A DNA stretch of 64,000 nt from Marinirhabdus sp050859505 (GTDB lineage: Bacteria > Bacteroidota > Bacteroidia > Flavobacteriales > Flavobacteriaceae): assembly GCF_050859505.1 (NCBI RefSeq), contig NZ_CP193934.1:1488001-1552000 (forward strand), given 5' to 3'. Under the pieces are notes generated by a model. It was given only the letters and a program-made list of their open reading frames with translations, did no database searches and had not been told where the DNA came from. This document shows, piece after piece, positions 9,001 through 16,938 of this stretch; the stretch's first letter is position 1; each line of letters opens with the position of its first letter. A program made the position numbers and the translations under genes.

Positions 9001-9261
9001 GACAAATGAAGTTTTATCGTTCATAGCAACCAACGCATATTCTTTTCCAGTATTGGGATCTGTCCATCCCCATGAATCTTGAGCTTCGGCAGGATCACTG
9101 CCTCCATATCCCTGGCCACCCATTTGAGCAATGGTTAATCGTGCTTGGAGAGTCATTCCATTACAGTCATAACCATCAGCGGTACCGCCAGAGCAAGGTG
9201 TTTGTGCTTGTAAGAATGATCCAATAGCAAGAGCTAATACTAGTAGTAACGGTTTTTTCAT
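6091..9261 (-). CDS. choice-of-anchor B family protein with T9SS sorting domain
   Basis: This is a 1056-aa secreted protein. Signal peptide: MKKPLLLVLALAIGSFLQAQ. Residues about 30-415 are the choice-of-anchor B region, a LVIVP-like beta-propeller with repeated units such as WWRDVKVFNNYAYIVSD, SSAHNLIIDEENGFAYILG and CHDAQVITY. An Ig-like/HYR-like domain follows (about 417-490, starting PPVVACQNYTAVLDKTTG and ending CTTTVTVV). The next about 480 residues are beta-rich with no motif I recognise. The C-terminus is a type A sorting domain (VVYPNPTKNILNIL, LEIYDLRGRLIQ, LRAGVYFVKI) ending in KKVIKE. It is probably surface-anchored or released. Three smaller secreted paralogues lie just upstream on the same strand, but the gaps of 57 bases and more leave co-transcription open. 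Confidence 0.88.
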   Translation of the reverse strand: MKKPLLLVLALAIGSFLQAQTPCSGGTADGYDCNGMTLQARLTIAQMGGQGYGGSDPAEAQDSWGWTDPNTGKEYALVAMNDKTSFVDISNPNNPVFIGKLDSQTGTSWWRDVKVFNNYAYIVSDDNGSHGVQIFNLEKLRNPDNDPLPINFTRDGLYTNISSAHNLIIDEENGFAYILGSNRNGGGPRILDLNTNPTNPTVAGNIATYGYCHDAQVITYNGPDTEHIGKQLFIGSFSGSDYVRILDVTNKSNVTSIGSIDYSDKYYTHQGWFTEDQRFFIVGDELDETNGPGFNTRTLVFDLTDLDNPVLHYTHYGATPAIDHNGYVKGNRFYLANYRAGMRVFKFEDLYDPAITNNQMEEVEFFDTHPGSNSAAYNGAWNVYPFFESGNIIVSDLDRGLFIVKDPNYDSEPPVVACQNYTAVLDKTTGTVTIDASDIDGGSTDNFGIVKRTVTGQTTFTCADLGDHTVTLTVEDDYGLKTSCTTTVTVVAETTVYQGGGSWSNGLPDVGSLAKISTNDYNTSDPGNASFSACSCEVDTNRVLTVGPDDHILINGDIIVDGSLMVKHTGNVVQINPNAVVTKGASAVINVEITTPVLQTRDFMVMGSPMDAETRDDVFTDAFLVLNSNSGNFIPHPDVGGGTNFADDNGDYWTSYTGPINVGEGYIVRPQDGYSDPANEAYYMTYAEGTLNNGTILKGAIFNNITENPDGTPNAVSNPYASAISGYEFIDQNDLVNEIYFWEHLTPPNSGTPGSNSINFSMGDISMYNLSGGTKASNDPGISTIPNGIISTGQGFSFRSLATNNVEFNNSMRLTSGNTTLRSHNESELDKIWINLRSVTYDIESNTLLAFNPEANTAINPGFDSGRVGSFVSLYTYHSDTKSELGIQTTSAFNPDMKFPLGFETLIDEGTLYEISIDQLIGQRIEKARVFLYDFQEGITTELSTTPYEFRSNATNTQERFTLFFVSDEVLGPNDEEFDNIVVYPNPTKNILNILSAQAPLERLEIYDLRGRLIQEDIEGEDIVTTSLDISRLRAGVYFVKIFTATGTITKKVIKE

Positions 9262-9318
9262 ATTTGGTAAGTATTTCTAGATACTAAGTTAATGATAGTG
9301 AGTAAATTTTAAATATTA

Positions 9319-10176
9319 TTAATTTTCAACAAGAAAGGTAAATTCAATCGTACACGGTAACCCAACACCCACATAAGCCATTCCTGTTCCAGAGTTTCCA
9401 TCATTTACAAAATTATCTGCGACAAATACATCTATTTCAAACTGATAGGTAAAAGGCACTCCCGCTACTAAGTCTACGTATACAATGAGCGATGAATCAT
9501 GCCTGAATTGTTCAAAATAAGTTCCAGCACCAATTTCACCATTGTAAACTGAATATGAATGAGTATAAATTACATAGGGTACACCTCCCAAGGTTATTCT
9601 AAAATTACCTTCTGTTGTAGCCATCGATGTTCCAAAAGCCAGGTTTGGATCAATTTGACCTGCACCGAAATTAGTATTCGCTTTAATTCTATAGGTTCCT
9701 GAATACTTTGGCGTGAATGACGAGCCGGCTCCTAAACCTGTTACGTCAATCCATTCAGAAGAAGGAGTTGGGTAGGAGGTGCTACCTCTGGCAACTCTTT
9801 GTCCTAAACTTGATTGTACCGAAATCTCCGAATCTTCTTTAATATATTGTGTAGTCCATTCATTACCGTCCCAAGCGTAAAGCCCTGGATATACGTCTGT
9901 ACCAAGACCATCGTCTGTTGTATTTGTGTTATAAACAACAGTGCCAGGTACTAAGCTTCCACTTCCGTCTGGATTTTGAACAGGTGCTTCTATATCTGTA
10001 GCTGTTAATTCAAATCTCGGATATACAATCCCTGCAGTACTATTTTGCATATCTAACAATCCTTTTGGGGTAGTTGTGGGAGCTCCATTGCTAATGGAAA
10101 CTTGTGCTGCAGTTGACAGGGCAACTAAAGAGAACAATGTAAAAACTATATTTTTATATTTGTTTACTATTTTCAT
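9319..10176 (-). CDS. secreted tail-fibre-like N-domain / beta-sandwich paralogue C
   Basis: This 285-aa protein is the third of three tandem paralogues. It has a signal peptide (ending STAAQ), an N-terminal domain with VSISNGAPTTTPKGLLDMQ and GTVVYNTNTTD, then PGLYAWDGNEWTTQY. This block is typical of Bacteroidota secreted proteins beginning QVGIGT-like. The C-terminal about 150 residues form a beta-rich domain containing YSGTYRIKANTNFGAG, DLVAGVPFTYQFEIDV and a final strand YVGVGLPCTIEFTFL. The pattern resembles a C1q/TNF-type jelly roll, but that is an inference. There is no T9SS sorting domain. The function is unknown, possibly adhesion or surface structure. The adjacent paralogues at 10220 and 11561 share the layout. 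Confidence 0.8.
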   Translation of the reverse strand: MKIVNKYKNIVFTLFSLVALSTAAQVSISNGAPTTTPKGLLDMQNSTAGIVYPRFELTATDIEAPVQNPDGSGSLVPGTVVYNTNTTDDGLGTDVYPGLYAWDGNEWTTQYIKEDSEISVQSSLGQRVARGSTSYPTPSSEWIDVTGLGAGSSFTPKYSGTYRIKANTNFGAGQIDPNLAFGTSMATTEGNFRITLGGVPYVIYTHSYSVYNGEIGAGTYFEQFRHDSSLIVYVDLVAGVPFTYQFEIDVFVADNFVNDGNSGTGMAYVGVGLPCTIEFTFLVEN

Positions 10177-10219
10177 GATTTGGATAATTTTTAAAGTAGC
10201 TAAAAAAATAACACTGAAT

Positions 10220-11533
10220 TTATTCTCCTATATAGGTAAACTCAATTTGACAATCTACATCATTTCCAACATATCCACGTCCTACATCACCTGGTGATAT
10301 CTCGCTGATCCTAACATTATCAACTGAGGCATAATTTCCATTATTTGTATTAATGTATTCAAAACGAAGTGTATAAGTTCTTCCAGGGGTTACCGCTCTG
10401 GAGCTGCTGTGAGATGTATTTGCATTACCGTTTACTCGATTTACTAAATTCCCGCCAACTTGAGCAGTTCCGTCGTGAAGATAAACTCTAAAAGAATCAT
10501 AGAAACTGGCATTCTGATTAAAACGATAATCAAAATTTATATCTACTGTATTTGCAGAGGGTGTAAAACTTATTAAAGCGGTTGCATTTTGGCTACAATT
10601 ATTAGTACCAACATTAGAATTAATGTTGAGCGTATTGCCTACACAGGAAATACATTGGTTGGCTGCTGTACTAACTACCCATCCATTAGTAGGACAATCT
10701 CCATCGGGTGTGTGATTTTGGACTACCGTATAGGGGCTGTTAAAATTTTCGTTAACTAAATTTACTGAAGCATTTGGAACTGTAGAGCCATTTCCAATAA
10801 AACCAGGTGCGTTATAGGCGTCAAAACTCAATGAGAAAGGGTAGGTGGTTCCGGCCACCAGTGTAACATAATAGGTTTGATAGGTTTCTTTGGAAATAGC
10901 GTTGAAATACGTTCCGCTATTGATAAAACTTGAATGGGCGGAGAAAGCTTGGGTTTCAAAAGTTCTGGCAGGGTTTGCACCAAATAAAAACCTAAACTGA
11001 CCAGAAGCCATGCTTACAAAAATACTGTTATTGCGCGAGGTTCTGCCTGCGCCAAAGTTAGATTTTACTTCAATTCTATAGAGACCAGAATAGCGAGCAG
11101 TAAATGTTCTAGCGTCAGTAATTCCTAGGCCCGGAACGTTTTGCCAACCACCAGCAAAGTTTGCTTCTGTCCTAAGTAAAGAGGTTTGATTGAATAATTC
11201 AGATTGTCTTTTCTTAAAATGAATAATCCACTTACCGCCGTCCCAAACATAAATTCCTGGGTTCACATCAGTAAGAGGGTTCGTGTCTGTACTATTAGTA
11301 TTGTAAACAACAGTTCCTACTACAATAGCCCCTCCTTGAGGATTTACTACAGGAGACGGGTCGTCAGTTGCTATTAAATTAACATTTGGGTATACTACAC
11401 CTAGTGTTGTGCTGTTTATATCCAGAATTCCCTTGGGGTCTGTTGTGTTAATCCCTACCTGACCAAAGGCAATACCCGATATAAAAAATAGCATTGCTGC
11501 ATATAACCTATAAAATAAAGTAATTTTTTTCAT
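10220..11533 (-). CDS. secreted paralogue B with an inserted beta-sandwich domain
   Basis: This 437-aa protein has the same framework as its neighbours: signal peptide ending AFGQ, VGINTTDPKGILDIN, GTVVYNTNSTD, PGIYVWDGGKW, YSGLYRIEVKSNFGAG and LVAGTTYPFSLSFDAY. About 165 residues (roughly 252-417) are inserted just before the last conserved strand (GYVGNDVDCQIEFTY, 420-434). The insert has four Cys (280, 294, 297, 313) and motifs such as VDINFDYRFNQ and YTLRFEYINTNNGNYASVDNVRIS, which look like a MAM or choice-of-anchor-J type jelly roll. Such domains often bind glycans or proteins; this is inference. The insertion site shows that the host domain tolerates a large loop near its C-terminal strand. 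Confidence 0.8.
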   Translation of the reverse strand: MKKITLFYRLYAAMLFFISGIAFGQVGINTTDPKGILDINSTTLGVVYPNVNLIATDDPSPVVNPQGGAIVVGTVVYNTNSTDTNPLTDVNPGIYVWDGGKWIIHFKKRQSELFNQTSLLRTEANFAGGWQNVPGLGITDARTFTARYSGLYRIEVKSNFGAGRTSRNNSIFVSMASGQFRFLFGANPARTFETQAFSAHSSFINSGTYFNAISKETYQTYYVTLVAGTTYPFSLSFDAYNAPGFIGNGSTVPNASVNLVNENFNSPYTVVQNHTPDGDCPTNGWVVSTAANQCISCVGNTLNINSNVGTNNCSQNATALISFTPSANTVDINFDYRFNQNASFYDSFRVYLHDGTAQVGGNLVNRVNGNANTSHSSSRAVTPGRTYTLRFEYINTNNGNYASVDNVRISEISPGDVGRGYVGNDVDCQIEFTYIGE

Positions 11534-11560
11534 AATTTTTAATGTTATTCAAAATGATGA

Positions 11561-12427
11561 TTAGTCCAGAAAAACAAATTCAACGGTGCAGGGTAAATCA
11601 ATTCCTATCCATCCCATTCCCTGACCTGAATTCCCATTACCTATAAATCCGTCTGAAACAGTTTGATCAAATCCTAAGTTGAATGAATAGGCTGTGCCTG
11701 CAACGAGGTCTTTGTATAGTACGATGGTAAATTGTTCCCAGATATCGAAATAAACAGTACCGGCACCATATTTGGCTGACCAGGTTTGTACTGGGATCAA
11801 TTCATCAACTGCAGGAGAACCAAATGTAAATTTAAACACCCCTTTTTGCGCAGCAATGTTGATAGTGGATCCTGGGTCTTCCACCGTTCCAGAACCCCAA
11901 TTCACACTTACTTCTATTTTGTAGGTGCCGGAATACGCTGGTGTAAATGTTTTCGCATCACTAACTCCTAATCCTGGAATCTCCTGGTAAGATCCTGTAG
12001 TAATCGTTCTTAACCAAGGAGCGCTTGGGTTAGGGTATTCTTGTTTAAATATTGATGCATTTTTTTTGGGAAATTCATTAATCCAATCTATACCATCCCA
12101 CATATATATTCCGGGATAGACACTAAATTCACCAAAATTTGTAGTTACCGTATTATATACTACGGTTCCTATTGCAAGTTCTCCAGGCAAAGCAGCAGGA
12201 TCCGAATTTAGAACAGGAGCTGCTTCATCGGTTCTTGAGAGCATGACTCTTGGCAAAACAAGACCATACTTATTTGTACTTGAGCCGTCTTTTTCTTGGT
12301 CCAAATTAAGATCTAGAACACCATCCGGAGTTAGTGTTCCTATACCTACTTGCCCAAAAGACATCGTAGTGGCGATAAGAAAAAGGTAAATAAAACCTCT
12401 GTTTTTGTAGCTGTTGATTAGATTCAT
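11561..12427 (-). CDS. secreted tail-fibre-like N-domain / beta-sandwich paralogue A
   Basis: This 288-aa protein is the first of the tandem set in transcription order. Landmarks are the signal peptide (ending MSFGQ), VGIGTLTPDGVLDLN, GTVVYNTVTTN, PGIYMWDGIDWINEF, YSGTYKIEVSVNWGSG, DLVAGTAYSFNLGFDQ and the last strand GWIGIDLPCTVEFVFL. The C-terminal domain matches the other two in spacing. No catalytic residues are apparent. Gaps between the three genes are 27 and 43 bases, so they are probably one transcript starting in the AT-rich gap upstream of 12427. The set probably arose by local duplication. Confidence 0.8.
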   Translation of the reverse strand: MNLINSYKNRGFIYLFLIATTMSFGQVGIGTLTPDGVLDLNLDQEKDGSSTNKYGLVLPRVMLSRTDEAAPVLNSDPAALPGELAIGTVVYNTVTTNFGEFSVYPGIYMWDGIDWINEFPKKNASIFKQEYPNPSAPWLRTITTGSYQEIPGLGVSDAKTFTPAYSGTYKIEVSVNWGSGTVEDPGSTINIAAQKGVFKFTFGSPAVDELIPVQTWSAKYGAGTVYFDIWEQFTIVLYKDLVAGTAYSFNLGFDQTVSDGFIGNGNSGQGMGWIGIDLPCTVEFVFLD

Positions 12428-12824
12428 TGTAAAGGGCTTTAAGGCAACTTTAAAAAGTAATATTTATGTGTATTGTTACGTAATTCACTCCTCATTTTAA
12501 AATTTAACTTTTTGGCAGAGAAAATAAATTTTTTGGTTTGTATTTTTTTGCAACTTGTTTAGTTATAGCTATTTTGCTAGATCAAGGATATGACAAATAT
12601 CCGACATAAACCTAATATTATCGACGTAAAACGTTAAAAATTAACGTTTGAAAGCAAAATCCTACAAAATAAGTAGGTAATACTATAATATTTTAATTTT
12701 TTCCGTTAGCGTTATTAAGGATTAATTTTATTTTATCCAAAAACAAGATTGAAATATAGTAGTGCCCATCTATATTTTTTGTTCATTTTCATTCTGTATT
12801 TTTGTACAACACTAATGAAATAGT
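12428..12824. other. 397-base AT-rich divergent intergenic region with a 9-bp palindrome
   Basis: No ORF is supported here. It separates the leftward paralogue set from the rightward ACC-deaminase-like gene. It contains a perfect inverted repeat AAACGTTAA-AAA-TTAACGTTT at 12629-12649, which lacks a following T-tract and is more likely an operator than a terminator, and the -7 box at 12797. Confidence 0.5.
12797..12804 (+). promoter_or_regulatory. -7 box TATTTTTG upstream of the ACC-deaminase-like gene
   Basis: A perfect TAnnTTTG box lies 20 bases before the ATG at 12825. A TTTTTTG run ending at 12781 is the nearest -33 candidate, although the 15-base spacing is short. Confidence 0.55.
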
Positions 12825-13745
12825 ATGTGGATTAAGCCAAGTGTTTCAAAATTACAGATGCTACGTCTCGAAAATTTAATAGGAACCCAATACACGGTTG
12901 CTTTAAAACGGGAAGATATGTTGCATCCATTTGTTTCTGGAAACAAATTCAGAAAATTAAAATATAACATTGCCGAAGCTTTAGATAGGAAAAATGAAAT
13001 CCTTATTACTTTTGGGGGTGCCTATTCCAATCATATTTCGGCAACTGCCGTAGCGGGAAAATTAGCGGGATTAAAAACAGTTGGAGTGATTAGGGGCGAA
13101 GAATTGGCTGCTAATTATAAGGGGAATGCTACCTTAGAATTTGCCAAATCCAACGGAATGACTTTCGAATTTGTTTCTCGTGAGGACTATAAAATGAAAG
13201 AAGATAAAGCGTATCTGGCATCACTTTCAGAAAAATACCCTAATGCATACCTATTGCCAGAGGGTGGGACAAACACACTTGCCATACAAGGTTGTGCCGA
13301 AATTTTAACTGAAGACGATGCAGATTTCGATTACGTATGTACTGCCGTAGGAACTGGAGGAACTCTGGCTGGTTTGGTTGCAGCATCTAAAGCGCATCAA
13401 ACCGTGGTGGGCTATTCGGCATTGAAAGGAACCTTCCAAGCTACTGAAGTTGAAAAATATACCCAGAAGACCAACTATGTTATAAAAGATGACTACTGTT
13501 TTGGAGGCTATGCCAAAATAGATTCACAATTAGTTCGTTTTATGAACGAGTTTAAACAAGAAACAGGAGTTTTATTGGATCCTGTGTACACTGCTAAGAT
13601 GCTTTTTGGGATTATTGAAGATATAAAATTGGGACATTTCCCTGAAAATAGCCGTATTTTAGCCATTCATACAGGCGGTTTACAAGGCATCTCTGGAATG
13701 AACAAAAAACTCAAAAAAAAGAATTTACCTCAAATACATACCTAA
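12825..13745 (+). CDS. 1-aminocyclopropane-1-carboxylate deaminase / D-cysteine desulfhydrase family PLP enzyme
   Basis: This 306-aa cytoplasmic enzyme belongs to the tryptophan-synthase-beta fold of PLP enzymes. The PLP lysine is Lys41 in VSGNKFRKLKYN. Other landmarks are FGGAYSNH near 64-72 (the Ser/Asn binding loop), LLPEGGTNTLAIQGC near 144, and the glycine-rich phosphate loop AVGTGGTLAGLV near 177-190. Members act as ACC deaminases or D-cysteine desulfhydrases, and sequence alone does not decide which. The gene stops one base before the ATG of the glucosaminidase gene, with hemL next, an arrangement I recall from other Flavobacteria, and it is likely the first gene of that operon. Confidence 0.88.
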   Translation: MWIKPSVSKLQMLRLENLIGTQYTVALKREDMLHPFVSGNKFRKLKYNIAEALDRKNEILITFGGAYSNHISATAVAGKLAGLKTVGVIRGEELAANYKGNATLEFAKSNGMTFEFVSREDYKMKEDKAYLASLSEKYPNAYLLPEGGTNTLAIQGCAEILTEDDADFDYVCTAVGTGGTLAGLVAASKAHQTVVGYSALKGTFQATEVEKYTQKTNYVIKDDYCFGGYAKIDSQLVRFMNEFKQETGVLLDPVYTAKMLFGIIEDIKLGHFPENSRILAIHTGGLQGISGMNKKLKKKNLPQIHT

Positions 13746-13746
13746 T

Positions 13747-14589
13747 ATGTTGCGCAAATCGGCACTACTTTTACTATTTATATTTTTAACTCTTGGAGCT
13801 TGTACTTCAAAAAAACGTGTGGTTTCAAAGAAAAAGAGGCCTACAAAAGAACGAGTTGTTGTAGACAATCGCCCAAAAGTGACGCCTAATGAGACAGCTG
13901 CCGAAACGCCAAAAACAGAGGTAATAACTCCAAAGCCCAATGCTAGCTATGCCGAGGTTGTGCAAGCCTATATAGATAGTTATAGCGAAATTGCCCAGGA
14001 AGAAATGCTTCAATACGGTATTCCAGCAAGTATCACCTTGGCACAAGGAATTTTGGAGAGTGGCGCAGGTAGAGGAGAGCTTACCAGTAAGGCGAATAAT
14101 CATTTCGGCATTAAATGTCACGGATGGCAAGGTGATAAAGTATACCATGATGATGACGAAGCACAGGAATGTTTTAGAAAATATAACGATCCAAAATATT
14201 CATTTCGCGACCACTCACTATTTTTAACACAACGTAGCCGTTATCAAGATCTTTTTAAGCTGAAAAAAGATGATTATAAAGGTTGGGCCAAAGGACTTAA
14301 AAAAGCAGGCTACGCTACAGATCCTAAATATCCAGACAAGTTAATTGGCATTGTAGAACGCTACGATTTGGATAAATTTGATGATGCCGTGTTAGGTAAA
14401 AAGGGAAGTCCCAAGAAAGATGTTGATGCCAAAATAGCCACTCACGAGGTTGCAAAAGGAGATACGCTATACAATATCGCAAGGCGCTACAACATTACGG
14501 TGGAAACGTTAAAAGAGTATAATGGACTTACCGATACAACAATTTCTATAGGACAAGAGTTATATTTGCACCCTGTAAAAAATCAATAA
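13747..14589 (+). CDS. LysM and glucosaminidase domain lipoprotein
   Basis: This 280-aa peptidoglycan hydrolase has a lipoprotein signal (LTLGAC, Cys19), a low-complexity basic/Pro/Thr linker (20-65), a GH73-type glucosaminidase domain (about 70-215) and a LysM domain at the end (about 232-276; VAKGDTLYNIARRYNIT). The glucosaminidase domain shows ASITLAQGILESGAGRGELT with the presumed catalytic Glu, then NNHFGIKCHGW and FRKYNDPKYSFRDHS. It would cut between GlcNAc and MurNAc in the periplasm while tethered to a membrane by its lipid. It lies between the ACC-deaminase-like gene and hemL with gaps of 1 and 6 bases. Confidence 0.9.
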   Translation: MLRKSALLLLFIFLTLGACTSKKRVVSKKKRPTKERVVVDNRPKVTPNETAAETPKTEVITPKPNASYAEVVQAYIDSYSEIAQEEMLQYGIPASITLAQGILESGAGRGELTSKANNHFGIKCHGWQGDKVYHDDDEAQECFRKYNDPKYSFRDHSLFLTQRSRYQDLFKLKKDDYKGWAKGLKKAGYATDPKYPDKLIGIVERYDLDKFDDAVLGKKGSPKKDVDAKIATHEVAKGDTLYNIARRYNITVETLKEYNGLTDTTISIGQELYLHPVKNQ

Positions 14590-14595
14590 TTAGTT

Positions 14596-15885
14596 ATGTT
14601 ATACCAACGCAGTAGTGCTTTATTTGAAGAAGCGCAAAAGGTTATTCCTGGTGGGGTAAATTCTCCAGTGAGAGCATTTACAGCCGTGGGCGGAACTCCA
14701 ATTTTTGTAGAAAAAGCAAAAGGTGCTTACCTTTATGATGCAGATGGCAATACACTCATAGATTATATAAACTCATGGGGCCCAATGATCTTAGGACACG
14801 CACACCAACCAGTTGTGGATGCTGTTATAGAAAAAGCCAAAAAGGGCACTTCTTTTGGAATGCCTACACAAATTGAAACCGAAATCGCAGCACTAGCCGT
14901 ACGCATGGTGCCCAATGTGGATAAGATACGGTTTGTAAATAGTGGTACTGAAGCCTGTATGAGTGCTGTAAGATTGGCGCGTGGTTATACTAACAAAGAT
15001 AAAATTATAAAATTTGCTGGCTGCTACCATGGACATAGTGATTCGTTTTTAATACAAGCGGGAAGTGGTGCTGTTACTTTTGGAACGCCCAACAGTCCTG
15101 GTGTAACAAAGGGTACCGCCCAAGATACATTGTTGGCGAGATACAACGATATCGCGCACGTAGAACAAATAGTTGCTGAAAATAAAAACGAAATAGCCTG
15201 TATTATTATCGAACCTGTTGCAGGAAATATGGGATGTATTCCTCCAGCCGAAGGTTTTTTACAAGCGTTACGATTAGTATGCGATATCCATAATATCCTA
15301 CTCATTTTTGATGAGGTAATGACGGGCTTTAGACTCGCCAAAGGTGGAGTGCAGGAATTGTATGGAGTGCGTGCAGATATAGTTACTTTCGGAAAAGTAA
15401 TAGGAGGTGGTTTGCCAGTAGGAGCCTTTGCTGCCCGGGAAGAGATTATGAATCACCTTGCACCTTTAGGGCCTGTGTACCAGGCAGGAACCTTAAGCGG
15501 AAATCCTCTGGCTATGGCAGCCGGACTCGCTATGCTTACTGAGCTAAACAACAATACTGAGATTTTTGATTCCCTAGCAAAAAAGACTGAATATTTGCAC
15601 AAAGGTCTAGCCAATGTAATGCAACAAAATAATGTAGCCCATACTATAAACAGGATAGGGTCTATGATTTCTATTCACTTTTCTGAAACTCCCGTTACAG
15701 ATTTTAAAACGGCAGCAGAAGCAAATGGTGAAAATTTTAAAACTTTTTTCCACGGAATGTTACGCGAAGGAATTTATATTGCACCCAGTGCTTTTGAAAC
15801 TTGGTTCCTCTGCGACGCACTTACCTACGAGGATCTAGATACAACTATTAAAGCTGCAGCTACTGTGGCAAAAACATTGCAATAA
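14596..15885 (+). CDS. hemL: glutamate-1-semialdehyde 2,1-aminomutase
   Basis: HemL moves the amino group of glutamate-1-semialdehyde to give 5-aminolevulinate, the last step of the C5 route to haem precursors. It is a PLP enzyme of aminotransferase class III and cytoplasmic. The 429-aa length is normal. The N-terminus SSALFEEAQKVIPGGVNSPVRAF is diagnostic, NSGTEACMSAVRLARG (115-130) forms the PLP phosphate pocket, FDEVMTGFR (238-246) supplies the Asp, and Lys267 in FGKVIGGGLPVG is the Schiff-base lysine. The gene ends directly in a rho-independent terminator whose stem overlaps the stop codon, closing the three-gene operon. Confidence 0.97.
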   Translation: MLYQRSSALFEEAQKVIPGGVNSPVRAFTAVGGTPIFVEKAKGAYLYDADGNTLIDYINSWGPMILGHAHQPVVDAVIEKAKKGTSFGMPTQIETEIAALAVRMVPNVDKIRFVNSGTEACMSAVRLARGYTNKDKIIKFAGCYHGHSDSFLIQAGSGAVTFGTPNSPGVTKGTAQDTLLARYNDIAHVEQIVAENKNEIACIIIEPVAGNMGCIPPAEGFLQALRLVCDIHNILLIFDEVMTGFRLAKGGVQELYGVRADIVTFGKVIGGGLPVGAFAAREEIMNHLAPLGPVYQAGTLSGNPLAMAAGLAMLTELNNNTEIFDSLAKKTEYLHKGLANVMQQNNVAHTINRIGSMISIHFSETPVTDFKTAAEANGENFKTFFHGMLREGIYIAPSAFETWFLCDALTYEDLDTTIKAAATVAKTLQ

Positions 15886-15915
15886 AAAAGTCCTTCCAAT
15901 TGGAAGGACTTTTTT
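15884..15915 (+). terminator. rho-independent terminator of the hemL operon
   Basis: This is a perfect palindrome AAAAAAGTCCTTCCAA / TTGGAAGGACTTTTTT. The left arm begins in the hemL stop codon. It can also serve the convergent gene ending at 15933. Confidence 0.92.
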
Positions 15916-15932
15916 AGGGTATGAAGGCACTA

Positions 15933-16280
15933 TTATTTTTGTTTTGCCTGCCATTTTTTATACTGTTCTGGAGTTAATACTTTTTTAACGGCAGCTGAAA
16001 GTTGATCGTCGTACTTTTTCTTAGCGGCCATAACGGCAGCATTTTTTTGATCTTTCCCAGTTACGTCTTTATTATAATTAACCTCCTTTTGAACATATGC
16101 TCTAAAAAGACTACGTTCTTGATCTCCAGATAGGCTAAGATCTGCAGAAATATCTGCAACCTCTTGTTTAGCGATTACTTCTGGTCTCTGGCTATCCTGA
16201 GATAAACTTTGAGCTGCAATCGTATTCATTCCTAGTAATACGAAACAAGCTATTGCGATACCTGTAATAAACTTTTTCAT
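15933..16280 (-). CDS. small secreted Spy/CpxP-like protein, 115 aa
   Basis: This 115-aa periplasmic protein has a signal peptide (ending TIAAQS) and an all-helical body. It has the pattern LSLSGDQERSLFRAYVQKEVNY followed, after about 40 residues, by KKVLTPEQYKKWQ. The repeated L(S/T)xxQ...LTPEQY(K)KW pattern is that of the Spy/CpxP or LTXXQ group of envelope-stress chaperones and metal sensors. It is shorter than Spy, and the assignment is by pattern, not domain search. A second protein of the same style is encoded 99 bases upstream. A palindrome GTTAC-TAAT-GTAAC lies 21 bases before the start (16301-16314) and may be an operator. Confidence 0.75.
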   Translation of the reverse strand: MKKFITGIAIACFVLLGMNTIAAQSLSQDSQRPEVIAKQEVADISADLSLSGDQERSLFRAYVQKEVNYNKDVTGKDQKNAAVMAAKKKYDDQLSAAVKKVLTPEQYKKWQAKQK

Positions 16281-16379
16281 GGGTCGTTAATTTAATTTAG
16301 GTTACTAATGTAACTATTTTGATATAGATATTTCAAAAATTGAGCCAAAAATTAAATGTCCATTGAAAGTTAGTGTTTG

Positions 16380-16811
16380 TTATTTGCGCTCAGATCTTTT
16401 TCCTCGTTTTGTTCTTTTATTTCTAGGGTGTTTTTTATCCCATTTTTCAAACTGCTCTGCGGTAAGAATGGTTTTAAATTGTTCTTTCGTTTTTATTTGT
16501 TTCTCTAAGCGTGTGTTTTGCACATCGAAAAGTTCTTTTGAAGACAATTCTGTTTTCTTTTCTTTAGTAGCTCTAATTTTCGCACGATCTTTTATATTCT
16601 CCAATTGGATGGGATATATATTTTTCTGTTGAGCTTCTGTTAGATTTAAGTCTAGCGCCAGCTTTTTGGTAGCCAATTCTGCTTTTTGTTCTGGGGTCCA
16701 ATCCTTCATTTTTTCAACCATTTCTTTTTTTCCTTTTCGCTCATGCTTTACAGATTGAGCAGAAAGGGTACATGTGAATAAAGCAAAGGCAATTAAAACA
16801 AGATTTTTCAT
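16380..16811 (-). CDS. secreted Spy/CpxP-like protein, 143 aa
   Basis: This 143-aa secreted helical protein has a signal peptide ending LSAQS and a strongly basic body. Landmarks are DWTPEQKAELATKKLALDLNLTEAQQ (about 37-63, containing two (T)PEQ/(T)EAQQ turns) and KTILTAEQFEKWDKKHPR near the end. This repeated LTxxQ pattern fits the Spy/CpxP class of periplasmic proteins. The C-terminal tail is unusually Lys/Arg-rich (RNKRTKRGKRSERK). It lies in tandem with the smaller homologue at 15933 and is likely functionally related. A role in envelope stress or metal response is an inference. Confidence 0.75.
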   Translation of the reverse strand: MKNLVLIAFALFTCTLSAQSVKHERKGKKEMVEKMKDWTPEQKAELATKKLALDLNLTEAQQKNIYPIQLENIKDRAKIRATKEKKTELSSKELFDVQNTRLEKQIKTKEQFKTILTAEQFEKWDKKHPRNKRTKRGKRSERK

Positions 16812-16890
16812 AGTATTATTTTTTTTAAGTTTATAATGCTATGACCTTGGGAAACGAAGAAGGTTTAATTAAGATTACTTTTTAGCATAA

Positions 16891-16918
16891 AAAAAAGCTG
16901 CCCTAAGACAGCTTTAAA
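16891..16918 (-). terminator. rho-independent terminator of the cytochrome gene
   Basis: On the minus strand a 7-bp stem (AAAGCTG/CAGCTTT, 8-base loop) is followed by eight or more T residues, about 20 bases after the stop of the gene at 16939. Confidence 0.8.
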
Positions 16919-16938
16919 ATGTATGTAATCTGGTGCGC

